This document shows, one piece after another, positions 49,691 through 58,534 of a stretch of DNA of 64,000 nt; the first letter of the stretch is position 1; every line of letters begins with the position of its first letter. The stretch is from Filibacter tadaridae. Its GTDB lineage: Bacteria; Bacillota; Bacilli; Bacillales_A; Planococcaceae. The stretch lies in assembly GCF_900609045.1 (NCBI RefSeq), contig NZ_UXAV01000044.1:62001-126000 (forward strand), given 5' to 3'. Made by a program: the position numbers and the translations under genes. Below the pieces are notes generated by a model. It saw nothing but the letters and a program-made list of their open reading frames with translations. It was not told the origin of the DNA and ran no database searches.

Positions 49691-50824
49691 TCATTTAAGA
49701 AATTCTTGAAATACATCATTTCCCCTGTATACGCCCATTCTTGTCAACTTCGTCCGATCTCCTACTTGTTCAACAAGACCTCGTTCTATCAGTGACTGTA
49801 CAGTCTTTCCATATACCTCTTGCAACGATTGCCCAAACTTTTTCTGAAATAAGGCTGCTGAAACACCGTTTGCCGTTCGTAGGCCAAGGAACATTTCTTC
49901 TTCCATCGCTTCTATTTGCGTCACGTTATGTGTCTGTTGCAAAGGTCGTTCTCCATTCGCTGTTTTACTCATGTATTTTGCAAGCGGTCCGATGTTCGAA
50001 TATCTTTTACCTGCTAAATAGCCGTGTGCACCTGCCCCCACTCCTGCATACGAATCATTCTCCCAGTAAATCAGGTTATGAATCGATTCGTTTCCGGGAA
50101 TCGCAAAATTACTGATTTCGTAGCGATGTCGACCTTCCTTTTCCATATAATCCATAAGCATAGAGAACATTTCAGTTTCAATATCTTCTCCCGGAAGTGG
50201 TAATTTCCCTTTGTTCATCAAATTATAAAAGACGGTTTTCGGTTCAACAATGAGCGAGTACCCCGAATAATGGGGCAAGTCGAGTGCAGACGCTTTCTCC
50301 AAAGTGTCTTGCCATTGTTCAATCGTCTGTCCCGGCAAGCCATAGATAAGATCGATACTGATATTATCGAAACCTGCTCTTCTTGCGTCATTCACCACTC
50401 TTACTGCATCATCCGGTCCGTGCGTTCTACCGATTTTCGTCAACAGTTCCGCATCGAATGACTGAACACCTATGCTTAATCGATTCACGCCGCCATTTTT
50501 CAGTACAAGCAGTTTTCCATATGTCAATTCGTCTGGATTCGCTTCTGTCGAGAATTCTTTAAGCGAACTGACATCGACATATTCTTGAATAATGGCAAGT
50601 AGACGTTCCAACTGCTTTTCGGATAATGAAGTCGGCGTACCTCCGCCTAAAAATACCGTTTCAACATTTTCGAAGGATACACCTTCATTCGCCATTATCG
50701 ATAGTTCTTCACCAATTGACTCTATATATTCATCCACCGGTTGATTTTTGAAAAATACTTTATTGAAATCACAATAGTGACAGATCTGATGGCAAAACGG
50801 GATGTGGATATACATTCCTCGCAT
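49691..50824 (-). CDS. hemW: Heme chaperone HemW (radical SAM)
   Basis: HemW-type heme chaperone, formerly called oxygen-independent coproporphyrinogen oxidase, 377 residues. The radical-SAM motif is CHQICHYC near residue 11. It lacks the fourth cysteine found in true HemN (CxxxCxxCxC), which supports HemW. Conserved FLGGGTPTSL and IGVQSFD are present. The ATG follows AAAGGAGGCAGCGAC. Downstream of lepA, as in B. subtilis. Confidence 0.92.
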   Translation of the reverse strand: MRGMYIHIPFCHQICHYCDFNKVFFKNQPVDEYIESIGEELSIMANEGVSFENVETVFLGGGTPTSLSEKQLERLLAIIQEYVDVSSLKEFSTEANPDELTYGKLLVLKNGGVNRLSIGVQSFDAELLTKIGRTHGPDDAVRVVNDARRAGFDNISIDLIYGLPGQTIEQWQDTLEKASALDLPHYSGYSLIVEPKTVFYNLMNKGKLPLPGEDIETEMFSMLMDYMEKEGRHRYEISNFAIPGNESIHNLIYWENDSYAGVGAGAHGYLAGKRYSNIGPLAKYMSKTANGERPLQQTHNVTQIEAMEEEMFLGLRTANGVSAALFQKKFGQSLQEVYGKTVQSLIERGLVEQVGDRTKLTRMGVYRGNDVFQEFLK

Positions 50825-50845
50825 GTCGCTGCCTCCTTTCTTAAC

Positions 50846-50876
50846 GGCAAAAAGAGGGCTTGGATGCCCTCTTTCG
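50846..50876 (-). terminator. Terminator after lepA
   Basis: GAAAGAGGGC-ATCCAA-GCCCTCTTTTTGCC on the minus strand, between lepA and hemW. Confidence 0.85.
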
Positions 50877-50889
50877 CCATCTAAAACAA

Positions 50890-52713
50890 TTAATCCTCGT
50901 CCATCTTGAGTACCGCCATGAATGCTTCTTGAGGGACTTCTACAGAGCCGACTTGCTTCATGCGTTTTTTACCTTCTTTTTGTTTATCAAGAAGTTTACG
51001 CTTACGGGAAATATCGCCCCCATAACATTTCGCAAGAACGTTTTTACCCATAGATTTAATCGTTGAACGTGCAACGATTTTCTGTCCAATCGCCGCCTGA
51101 ACAGGTACTTCGAATTGTTGACGCGGAATTAGCTTTCTTAACTTTTCTACAATCGCTTTACCGCGTTCATAGGAGAAGTCTGTATGGACAATGAAGCTGA
51201 GCGCATCAACCTGCTCGCTGTTGAGCAAAATATCCATCTTCACGAGTTTCGATCGTTTATAACCGATCAGTTCATAATCAAGGGACGCATACCCTTTCGT
51301 CCCCGATTTCAATTGATCAAAGAAATCGTAGACAATTTCAGCTAAAGGTAGTTCATAAATAATATTGACACGTGACGCGTCAAGGTAGTCCATTGTCACG
51401 AAATTTCCACGCTTATGTTGGCATAGTTCCATAACAGATCCAACATAATCATTCGGCACCATGATGGATGCTTTTACATAGGGTTCTTCTACATAATCCA
51501 CTTTTTGAGCATCCGGCATCATTGCAGGGTTGTCCACTTTCAATTGACTACCATCTGTCATAACGACATTGTAAATAACACTAGGTGCAGTGGTGATCAA
51601 ATCAATATTAAATTCACGTTCAATCCGTTCTTGAATGATTTCCATATGAAGTAATCCAAGGAAACCACAACGATAACCGAATCCGAGCGCTTGGGAAGTC
51701 TCCGCTTCATATTGAAGCGCTGCATCATTCAACTCCAGTTTTTCAAGCGCATCACGGAGGTCATTATATTTCGATGTATCAATCGGATACAAACCGCAAT
51801 AGACCATTGGGTTCATACGACGGTAACCTGGAAGCGGATTGCTAGCAGCATTTGCCACACTTGTTATCGTGTCCCCTACTTGTGTATCTCCCACAGTTTT
51901 AATCGCAGCAAATAAGTAGCCCACGTCACCGACTGTCAATTCCTCACGTGGTGTAGCGTGTGGTTTGAATACGCCAACTTCAATCACTTCAAACGTTTTG
52001 CCCGTAGCCATCATTAATATTTTATCGCCTGGTCTAACAGTACCCTGGACCACACGGATATTGACGATAACCCCTTTGTACGCATCATAATGCGAATCGA
52101 AAATAAGTGCTTGAAGAGGCGCTCCTGGGTCACCTTGGGGAGCCGGGACTTTTTCTACAATCTGTTCCAGAATTTCGTCAATACCTATACCTGCTTTAGC
52201 GGATGCAAGGACCGCTTCAGAAGCATCCAATCCTATAACGTCTTCAATTTCTTTTCTAATGCGTTCCGGTTCTGCAGCCGGCAAATCTATTTTATTGATA
52301 ACCGGTAAGATTTCAAGGTTATTATCAAGTGCCAAGTATACGTTTGCAAGTGTCTGGGCTTCAATTCCTTGTGCAGCATCGACAACGAGTATCGCTCCTT
52401 CACAAGCAGCAAGGCTTCGTGATACTTCGTATGTAAAATCGACGTGTCCAGGCGTATCAATAAGATGGAAAGTATATTCCTGACCGTCTTTCGCCAAATA
52501 CGTCAATTGCACAGCGTTCAATTTAATTGTGATTCCACGTTCACGTTCTAGATCCATCGAATCGAGTGTTTGTGCTTTTAATTCCCTCGATGTCAATGAA
52601 TGCGTTTGTTCCAGGATTCGATCTGCTAGTGTTGACTTCCCATGATCTATATGGGCGATGATAGAAAAATTTCGTATGTTTTTTTGGCGTGCATTTCTTT
52701 GCTCTTGATTCAT
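50890..52713 (-). CDS. lepA: Elongation factor 4 (LepA)
   Basis: Ribosome-associated translational GTPase, 607 residues. G motifs are [14 protein letters not shown] and NKIDLP. EF-G-like domains II, III and V follow, and the LepA-specific C-terminal domain ends with [21 protein letters not shown] (by position ~555-575). The ATG follows AAATAGGAG. Marks the end of the conserved syntenic block. Confidence 0.97.
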   Translation of the reverse strand: MNQEQRNARQKNIRNFSIIAHIDHGKSTLADRILEQTHSLTSRELKAQTLDSMDLERERGITIKLNAVQLTYLAKDGQEYTFHLIDTPGHVDFTYEVSRSLAACEGAILVVDAAQGIEAQTLANVYLALDNNLEILPVINKIDLPAAEPERIRKEIEDVIGLDASEAVLASAKAGIGIDEILEQIVEKVPAPQGDPGAPLQALIFDSHYDAYKGVIVNIRVVQGTVRPGDKILMMATGKTFEVIEVGVFKPHATPREELTVGDVGYLFAAIKTVGDTQVGDTITSVANAASNPLPGYRRMNPMVYCGLYPIDTSKYNDLRDALEKLELNDAALQYEAETSQALGFGYRCGFLGLLHMEIIQERIEREFNIDLITTAPSVIYNVVMTDGSQLKVDNPAMMPDAQKVDYVEEPYVKASIMVPNDYVGSVMELCQHKRGNFVTMDYLDASRVNIIYELPLAEIVYDFFDQLKSGTKGYASLDYELIGYKRSKLVKMDILLNSEQVDALSFIVHTDFSYERGKAIVEKLRKLIPRQQFEVPVQAAIGQKIVARSTIKSMGKNVLAKCYGGDISRKRKLLDKQKEGKKRMKQVGSVEVPQEAFMAVLKMDED

Positions 52714-52900
52714 CGTTAATTCACTCCTATTTAAGCTAAGTGAATTATATCAAATTACTTAGCAACATGTTAGCAATTCTTATCCAAAGGTTATTATTTC
52801 AATGTTTTTCTTGTTTCATGATGAGACTAGACTCAGTATTCTCCATTAAAAACGCTTAGTATGTCAGGTAATGATACCCTAAGCTAAAAGGAAAATATAC

Positions 52901-53317
52901 TCATAGAGACAAACGTTTATAATTTACAATTTCTATGTTGAACCCATGCTTACATTTTAATTTATTAATAGTTGTACTGTCACAGGATGGGGATATTCTT
53001 ACCTTAACCAGATCATCTTTATAGCCATCAGATGTTTTAGAAAGAATTTCAATTCTTACAGAAACATCGTAGGAATGATTGTCATTGTAAGTTATACCCT
53101 CAATCCTTTTCCATTCCCAGCCAGAAAGAGTATCCTGCCCATACTCTTTCACCACTCTTTTATCAATAGTTGGGAGTACGATATCCAAAATAATATCCTC
53201 TGTTGTGACATATATTTCTTCTTCATTTAAAACGGTTTCTGAATTAGCGACTTGCGTAAGAGTAAATGCCAAAAATGATAATCCTAATACCGAGAAAATT
53301 AAGTACTTCTTAACCAT
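52901..53317 (-). CDS. Small secreted protein (DUF3888-like)
   Basis: A 138-residue protein with an N-terminal signal peptide (residues 1-26, hydrophobic core FSVLGLSFLAFTLTQVANS). The mature part has ILDIVLPTIDKRVVKEYGQD and repeated charged beta-like stretches, resembling DUF3888 proteins of Bacillales. Two cysteines late in the sequence (SCDSTT, KCKHG) could form a disulphide. No clear partner; it sits at the border of the accessory region. Function unknown. Confidence 0.65.
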   Translation of the reverse strand: MVKKYLIFSVLGLSFLAFTLTQVANSETVLNEEEIYVTTEDIILDIVLPTIDKRVVKEYGQDTLSGWEWKRIEGITYNDNHSYDVSVRIEILSKTSDGYKDDLVKVRISPSCDSTTINKLKCKHGFNIEIVNYKRLSL

Positions 53318-54088
53318 TAAGATTCACCTCAGATTTGTGTTTGCTCTTTATAATTCCCACATTGTTATTTTTTATTAAACTACATGTCGTATGTTTTGTA
53401 ATTAAGGTAAAAAGTTAGACGATGTTCCAATTTACTATGCGATAAATGGACATCTCTTCATCCGTCCCATTACAACTCTTCCAAAGTAATCTAAAATATA
53501 GTTATTCATTTCGTATTACTATTTTTGAAAAAAACGGCGTATAAAAGTTAACCATAAACCTTATTCCACTTTCCAATAATCAAATTTACAGAAATCATTG
53601 ATTTTATTGAATTTAACCCGTAAGATTTAATTTATAGACATAATTCAACCTCAATACGGTTGTTTTTTAAAATCTTTTTGGTATTTATTATGAATTCATA
53701 AAGGACGGTAATTTTAGGGGGAGGAGCTTTAAGCAAGTCTACTAAATCGTCTATTTTCAATACTTTGTCACTGTTTTACAGTGTATCCTGATTGTCTTCT
53801 GTACTAAATCACGGACGGGAATATCATCTATTAGAATCCTTTCCAAGAAAGGTGTTTTTGTAGAAATCTTCTACTCAACTGTTTTGATGAGTATCCAAAA
53901 CATGTTTAGGATATTCTGTGAGTCTATGAATAAGTGAAATCCATAGTTCTTTTCATCCATGCTTAAACATAATAAAACCTTCAAACCTTATCTGTCATTT
54001 CCAATTTACAGCTTTTCAGTTTCGGTTTGGAGACAATTAAGTCGATTTTGGTTTTCCGGGTGTGAATTATCGGTATTTTTCATTTTAC
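53318..54088. other. Accessory gap, AT-rich, with a decayed reading frame
   Basis: About 770 bases between the secreted protein and the permease. The only coding-like signal is the broken minus-strand frame described separately (53632-53960). The rest shows no promoter or RNA structure I can support. Confidence 0.6.
53632..53960 (-). pseudogene. Decayed minus-strand reading frame, unknown origin
   Basis: From ATG 53960 the frame reads MDEKNYGFHLFIDSQNILN, then an in-frame TAG. The same frame continues through FLERILIDDIPVRDLVQKT to a TGA near 53757. After a frame change, translation continues as VLKIDDLVDLLKAPPPKI to a TAA at 53632. The three segments together give about 110 codons that look like one former gene broken by a stop and a frameshift. 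I do not recognise the family. Alternatively it is chance; the evidence is reading-frame texture only. Confidence 0.35.
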
Positions 54089-54103
54089 TTGGAAGCGCTT
54101 TCA
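54089..54103 (+). promoter_or_regulatory. Predicted catabolite-responsive element (cre)
   Basis: TTGGAAGCGCTTTCA fits the CcpA consensus WTGNAANCGNWNNCW at every constrained position. It lies 25 bases before the permease start and after any plausible promoter, where a roadblock or overlap type of repression is expected. No -10/-35 pair could be assigned with confidence. Confidence 0.75.
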
Positions 54104-54127
54104 CAAATAACGACAGGGGGAATATGA

Positions 54128-55747
54128 ATGGAACAACGGGAACAGTTAAAGAGGACGTTAAAACCACATTGGGTTTGGGCAATTGCTTTCGGTTCGGCGG
54201 TTGGATGGGGTGCGTTTGTTTTACCAGTTGATTGGATGGGAATGGCGGGACCACTCGGGGTTATTATTGGTTTCTTAATTGGAGCGCTTTTAATGATAAT
54301 CATCGGGATTAGCTACGGTTTCCTAGTTGAAAAGTTACCCATTTCTGGAGGTGAGTTTACCTATGCATATTACGGCTTAGGTAGATATCATGCGTTTATA
54401 TGCGGGTGGTTTTTAACGCTTGGCTATATGTCAATTGTAGCTTTAAATGCATCTGCTGTAGCACTTCTAGGGCGATTTGTCTTACCATCAATTTTCGAAC
54501 AAGGTTATATGTATAACATTGCCGGCTGGGAGGTTTATGCAGGTGAGGTTGCCATTGCCTGTATCGCATTAGTGGTTTTTGCTTTCTTAAATATACGAGG
54601 AGCGGACTTATCCGGATTTTCTCAATTTATATTCTGTATCGCATTAATTGCTGGCCTATCTTTACTAACGATTGGTATGGTTCTACACCCAAGCAGCTCT
54701 TTTTCGAACATGCAACCCCTATTTAACCCCGGGGTAGGTGCCATGTCATCAATTATCGCCATTGTAGCCATTGCGCCTTGGGCATATGTTGGTTTTAGTA
54801 ATATACCCCAGGCAGCTGAAGAATTTGACTTTTCTCCTAAAAAGTCATTTAAATTAATTGTTATCGCTTTACTTTGTGCGGGCTTTGCCTATAGTTTAGC
54901 CATCATAGCTACTGGTATAGGACAACCTTGGACAAACGCTGTTGAAACTGGATCTATTTGGGGAACAGGAACTATTGTTGAAAACGCATATGGGACATGG
55001 GGTGTTATTTTACTATCCTTTGCCCTCATGATGGGAATCTTCACCGGACTTAATGGTTTTTACGCATCAACTAGTCGATTGCTGTTTGCCATGGGAAGGG
55101 CTAAAGTACTTCCAGCGGCTTTCGGTAAATTACATCCTAAATATAAAACGCCACATATTGGTATTTTATTCACTCTGGCTGTAACCGTTTTTGCTCCATT
55201 GTTTGGACGACAAGCATTATTATGGGTAGTTGATATGTCGGCTCTTGGAGTAACAATCGCCTACTTCTATACTTGTTTTATAGCTTACCGTTTACTTAAA
55301 TGGTCAGAAGCTTCCTCGAAGAATCCTAGAGAGATTTCCATTGTTGCACCAGTACGTAAGTTTTTGTCTTTGCTAGGTGTTATCAGTAGTGTAGGGTTTT
55401 TCCTTTTACTTGTCGTACCAGGTTCACCCGGATTCCTTGGTGGACCATCATGGATCGCATTATCTGTTTGGATAGGACTTGGAGGCATCTTCTTTATTGC
55501 CAGATTTAAAAAGTATAGTGCTATTCCAAAAAATACAATGGATCATTATGTTTTAGGGGATTATGTTGATAAAAAAGTAGAAGATGTACCAGCTGTCTCA
55601 CCTCCTGTGGCAGGTACAGATATTGAAGATCCAAAAGATGAAATGGATCATAACGTTTTAGGAGATTATGTTGATGAAAAGGCAGAGGAAGAACCAGCTG
55701 CCTTAACTACTGCTGGTGCGAGTGCAAGTAACATAGAAATCAAATAA
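54128..55747 (+). CDS. APC-superfamily amino acid permease, candidate taurine importer
   Basis: A 539-residue secondary transporter of the amino acid-polyamine-organocation type with about twelve membrane helices (residues ~15-455). TM1 has the unwound-helix signature FGSAVGWGAFVLPVDW. The ATG at 54128 follows CAGGGGG. The C-terminal ~75 residues are acidic and contain two near-identical repeats: MDHYVLGDYVDKKVEDVPAV and MDHNVLGDYVDEKAEEEPAA. It sits next to and opposite to the xsc cluster. Taurine or a related sulfonate is a context-based guess; other amino acids are possible. A cre site precedes it. Confidence 0.88.
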   Translation: MEQREQLKRTLKPHWVWAIAFGSAVGWGAFVLPVDWMGMAGPLGVIIGFLIGALLMIIIGISYGFLVEKLPISGGEFTYAYYGLGRYHAFICGWFLTLGYMSIVALNASAVALLGRFVLPSIFEQGYMYNIAGWEVYAGEVAIACIALVVFAFLNIRGADLSGFSQFIFCIALIAGLSLLTIGMVLHPSSSFSNMQPLFNPGVGAMSSIIAIVAIAPWAYVGFSNIPQAAEEFDFSPKKSFKLIVIALLCAGFAYSLAIIATGIGQPWTNAVETGSIWGTGTIVENAYGTWGVILLSFALMMGIFTGLNGFYASTSRLLFAMGRAKVLPAAFGKLHPKYKTPHIGILFTLAVTVFAPLFGRQALLWVVDMSALGVTIAYFYTCFIAYRLLKWSEASSKNPREISIVAPVRKFLSLLGVISSVGFFLLLVVPGSPGFLGGPSWIALSVWIGLGGIFFIARFKKYSAIPKNTMDHYVLGDYVDKKVEDVPAVSPPVAGTDIEDPKDEMDHNVLGDYVDEKAEEEPAALTTAGASASNIEIK

Positions 55748-55765
55748 TCATCTCTGATATACACT

Positions 55766-55799
55766 AAAAAGGTACGGACGACTCTGTCCGTACCTTTTA
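55766..55799. terminator. Terminator after the permease
   Basis: AAAAAGGTACGGAC-GACTCT-GTCCGTACCTTTT, perfect 12-13 base stem with A and T runs on both sides. Confidence 0.92.
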
Positions 55800-55988
55800 C
55801 TTTGGCGCCTGTTTTGAGTTTTGAGGATTTGGATACCTGTATCGGTTCCTCCAAAAGCGGTTTCTCTTATAAACCTCAGTTAGCCCTACTTACACACACT
55901 TTGGCCAATCAGAAGAAGATGCTGGACGTTTGAATACTCTTCCAATGTAAAAAATCTAATTTACGATTGGCTAATAAAGCGAAACTTC

Positions 55989-56080
55989 AATCAGTGGGGG
56001 TTTTTCGACGCACAGGACGTGCTAGTGCAGACGTTGCGACAGGACGTCGCGCATTTAGTCTGCCTCATCCCCCACTGATT
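55989..56080. repeat. Nested palindrome with two AGGAC-loop hairpins
   Basis: Outer arms AATCAGTGGGGG and CCCCCACTGATT are perfect 12-base complements. Inside, GCAC-AGGAC-GTGC and GCGAC-AGGAC-GTCGC form two small hairpins with the same loop, and GCAGAC pairs with GTCTGC. The nesting suggests a folded DNA or RNA structure. Confidence 0.8.
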
Positions 56081-56105
56081 GTTAGTTGAGCCATTCGGGC
56101 TTTTA

Positions 56106-56175
56106 CGGGCAGTTGATCCCCCACTTATTCTTCTTGCTTCCGCGAAGACTTGAAGTTGGGGGGTCTTACTGCCCG
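56106..56175. repeat. Seventy-base inverted repeat
   Basis: CGGGCAGT pairs with ACTGCCCG and CCCCCACTT with AAGTTGGGGG, with GCTTCCGCGAAG at the apex. It shares the CCCCCACT core and a GGCAGT string with the copy at 56532-56551. Confidence 0.78.
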
Positions 56176-56367
56176 TTAATGCGGGATAAATTTCAATGCC
56201 AACCTTACGATATATTGACTCCACGTACGACCTTCGTCTTCATGCCTCACATAATGACGCTAAATCCATTTACTCTCGTGAGTAGGAAGATTCTAATACC
56301 AGTGGTTAACTCTTTTACGTGTGTTGCGGTGAGCTTGAGACTATTCACTTTACTGAATACACAATGA

Positions 56368-56496
56368 CTATTTTGAATTTATAGCCCCCCTGTTGGCAAA
56401 AGACTCCCTTTGTATAGACGAACAAACTCTTAATTCTTCCACAATAACCGTTACTTTATTCTGATCCAGTCCGATAATTAAGCCTCGCTCAGCCAT
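56368..56496 (-). CDS. Possible small protein of 42 residues, unproven
   Basis: A short open frame from ATG 56496 begins MAERGLIIGLDQNKVTVIVE and ends at TAG 56368. It has plausible amino acid composition, but the upstream GGGATAATAC is poorly spaced as a ribosome binding site, and the frame is open further upstream into the repeat copy at 56540. It could be residue of the mobile element. Listed for completeness. Confidence 0.2.
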   Translation of the reverse strand: MAERGLIIGLDQNKVTVIVEELRVCSSIQRESFANRGAINSK

Positions 56497-56642
56497 TTTA
56501 TTCTGTATTATCCCGATTAATAGAGGGGGCAGGCAGTAACCCCCACTGATTTAGTTTAACTTTCTATCATTGCTGAAAGTTTATTTCTTATGCCTGAATG
56601 TTGAGTGCATTATTGATATACCCTTTCTTGTTCTTGCAAAAA

Positions 56643-56683
56643 AAACATCTCCGTACTAGCCCTGGGCCAGTACGGAGATGTTT
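56643..56683 (-). terminator. Terminator after xsc
   Basis: AAACATCTCCGTACT-GGCCCAGGGCT-AGTACGGAGATGTTT then TTTTTGC on the minus strand, a perfect 15-base stem ending the taurine cluster transcript. Confidence 0.92.
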
Positions 56684-56705
56684 GTGATTGCTTACCTATT
56701 TATTT

Positions 56706-58481
56706 TTATTTTTTCCATTCATCATGATCTAAGTGTTTATACTTTTCTAAAAACCGTGTCGGCATTTTTAATGCGTCTTTTCTAAATGGTGGTGCTAGCT
56801 GCGTACCATCAACGAAAATGTTTAGGACTGCCGGCTTTCGTTTCTCCAAAACCTCTTTGACTACCTTTGCAATATCTTCTGGTTTATCAATCGTATAGCC
56901 AAGTGCTCCCATTGATATAGCTACTTCAGCAAAATCTGGCGCATCAATATCGGCACCGACGAAGCGGTTATCATAAAAATCGATTTGATTCTTTTTCTCT
57001 GCCGCCCATGATTTGTTGTTAAACACACAAGCGATAACAGGAAGATTTTGTTCAACAGCCGTACTTACCTCATGCAAACTCATTCCCCATGCACCATCAC
57101 CAATGATAGCTACCACTGGTGAATCAGGCTCAGCCAACTGTGCCCCAAGTGCTGCTGGATAGGCAAAACCAGTATTACCAAATGTTAATGCTGCGATATG
57201 ACGTCTAGTTTGATTGAACTTCAGGTAAGCATTAGCAGTCGATGATACGTTTCCAATATCAGACGAGATAATCGTGTTTTCAGGTAATGCTTTTGTTAAT
57301 TCTAATAATGCACGACGTGGGTTAATTGGACTACCTTCTTCCATTGCCAAGTCGATTAGTTCTTGTTCCCATTCTTCCTTTACTTTACTTAGCTCTTCCA
57401 AACGATCCTGTTTTTTCACTGAGGATGGTGAGGCAGATAGTAATTGTTTATAAATTTCGTCGCTCGCTGCTTTTGCATCGCCGATAATTCCAACCTCTAC
57501 TGGATGTGTTCGCGCGATTTGTCGTGGATTAATATCGACTTGAATTATTTTAGCGTTTTTCGGGAAATAATCAATATCGTAACAAGGTAATGTTCCGAAT
57601 ACCGATAGACGTGTTCCAATTGCGAGAACGACATCCGCTTTCTTTAGCGTATGCATTGCAGCTTTTGATCCCATATAACCAATCGGTCCAACCGCAAGTG
57701 GATGATCTGCCGGGAATGCATCATTGTGCATATATGTTACTGCAACAGGTGCTGTTAAATGCTCTGCTATTTGGGCAACTGCATCTACTCCATCTGCATC
57801 TACCGCGCCGCGTCCCGAAATAATAACAGGGTATTTTGCATCTTTTAATAGTTCCACAGCTTTCTTAATCGACGCTGGATCACCACTACCTCTGGAGTCA
57901 ACACGATACTGATGCGGCTGAAGAATTTGTTCTTCCAGTTCTCCATAAAATAGATCACGAGGAATATCGAACAATACCGGTCCACGCTCAGCATACGCAA
58001 TTCGGAAAGCAGTACGCAAACAATCAGCTACACGGCTCGTATGTGTTACGCGTACTGTTTCTTTCGTAATGTCTTTAAAAATTGATACCTGGTCAGCTTC
58101 TTGGAATCCATCCCAACCAATTGTAGGCGTCCCTGCTGAAGGGGAGATAATAACCATTGGCGTATGTGCTTGGTTCGCGGCCGCAACCGATGTTACCATA
58201 TTGGTAATCCCTGGTCCATTCTGCCCAACAATAACCCCTGCCACACCAGTAACACGTGTATACGCATCTGCCATATGCCCAGCACTTTGTTCATGACGAA
58301 CCGGTAAGAAACGTATACCAGCTGCCGGGAATAAATCTAGCATATCCATAAAGGCCGAGCCTACAATACCGTAAATTTCTTTAACACCTTCCGCTACAAG
58401 TGTTTCGACGATTGCCTCACTTGGCGTCATTTTAACCTTTTGATTCGTTGCTGTTTTCACCTTTGTTTGTTGTTGTACCAT
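56706..58481 (-). CDS. xsc: Sulfoacetaldehyde acetyltransferase
   Basis: ThDP enzyme that converts sulfoacetaldehyde and phosphate to acetyl phosphate and sulfite, the desulfonation step of taurine catabolism. The 591 residues are the usual length. The N-terminal Pyr domain carries the ThDP glutamate in [15 protein letters not shown]. The PP domain has [12 protein letters not shown] with [12 protein letters not shown] as the ThDP-Mg motif. The C-terminus [19 protein letters not shown] is characteristic of Xsc rather than acetolactate synthase. RBS is GGAGGAGGAATTT. Last gene of the ald-tpa-lysR-xsc group. Confidence 0.92.
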   Translation of the reverse strand: MVQQQTKVKTATNQKVKMTPSEAIVETLVAEGVKEIYGIVGSAFMDMLDLFPAAGIRFLPVRHEQSAGHMADAYTRVTGVAGVIVGQNGPGITNMVTSVAAANQAHTPMVIISPSAGTPTIGWDGFQEADQVSIFKDITKETVRVTHTSRVADCLRTAFRIAYAERGPVLFDIPRDLFYGELEEQILQPHQYRVDSRGSGDPASIKKAVELLKDAKYPVIISGRGAVDADGVDAVAQIAEHLTAPVAVTYMHNDAFPADHPLAVGPIGYMGSKAAMHTLKKADVVLAIGTRLSVFGTLPCYDIDYFPKNAKIIQVDINPRQIARTHPVEVGIIGDAKAASDEIYKQLLSASPSSVKKQDRLEELSKVKEEWEQELIDLAMEEGSPINPRRALLELTKALPENTIISSDIGNVSSTANAYLKFNQTRRHIAALTFGNTGFAYPAALGAQLAEPDSPVVAIIGDGAWGMSLHEVSTAVEQNLPVIACVFNNKSWAAEKKNQIDFYDNRFVGADIDAPDFAEVAISMGALGYTIDKPEDIAKVVKEVLEKRKPAVLNIFVDGTQLAPPFRKDALKMPTRFLEKYKHLDHDEWKK

Positions 58482-58534
58482 TTTTAAATTCCTCCTCCAA
58501 GTATAATTACTTTCTTTCTATTAATCTAAGTCCT

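Larger units (their letters stand above)
55800..56642. mobile_element. Palindrome-rich patch, possible IS200/IS605-type remnant
   Basis: No intact gene lies in these about 840 bases. Four copies of a CCCCCACTGATT-like 12-mer (55989 inverted, 56069, 56114 as CCCCCACTTATT, 56540) and two large hairpins resemble subterminal palindromes of IS200/IS605-type elements or their non-autonomous (PATE-like) derivatives. No tnpA or tnpB is left. The element identity is an inference from structure and remembered sequence style. Confidence 0.45.

Noticed and set aside
54006-54303. Minus-strand frames opposite the permease start
   Set aside because: They are shadows of a clear membrane protein gene and have no ribosome binding site.
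55991-56224. A 77-codon minus-strand frame through the palindromes
   Set aside because: Its codons are the hairpin arms themselves, it has many cysteines and serines from repeat sequence and no ribosome binding site. Better explained as repeat DNA or an element remnant.
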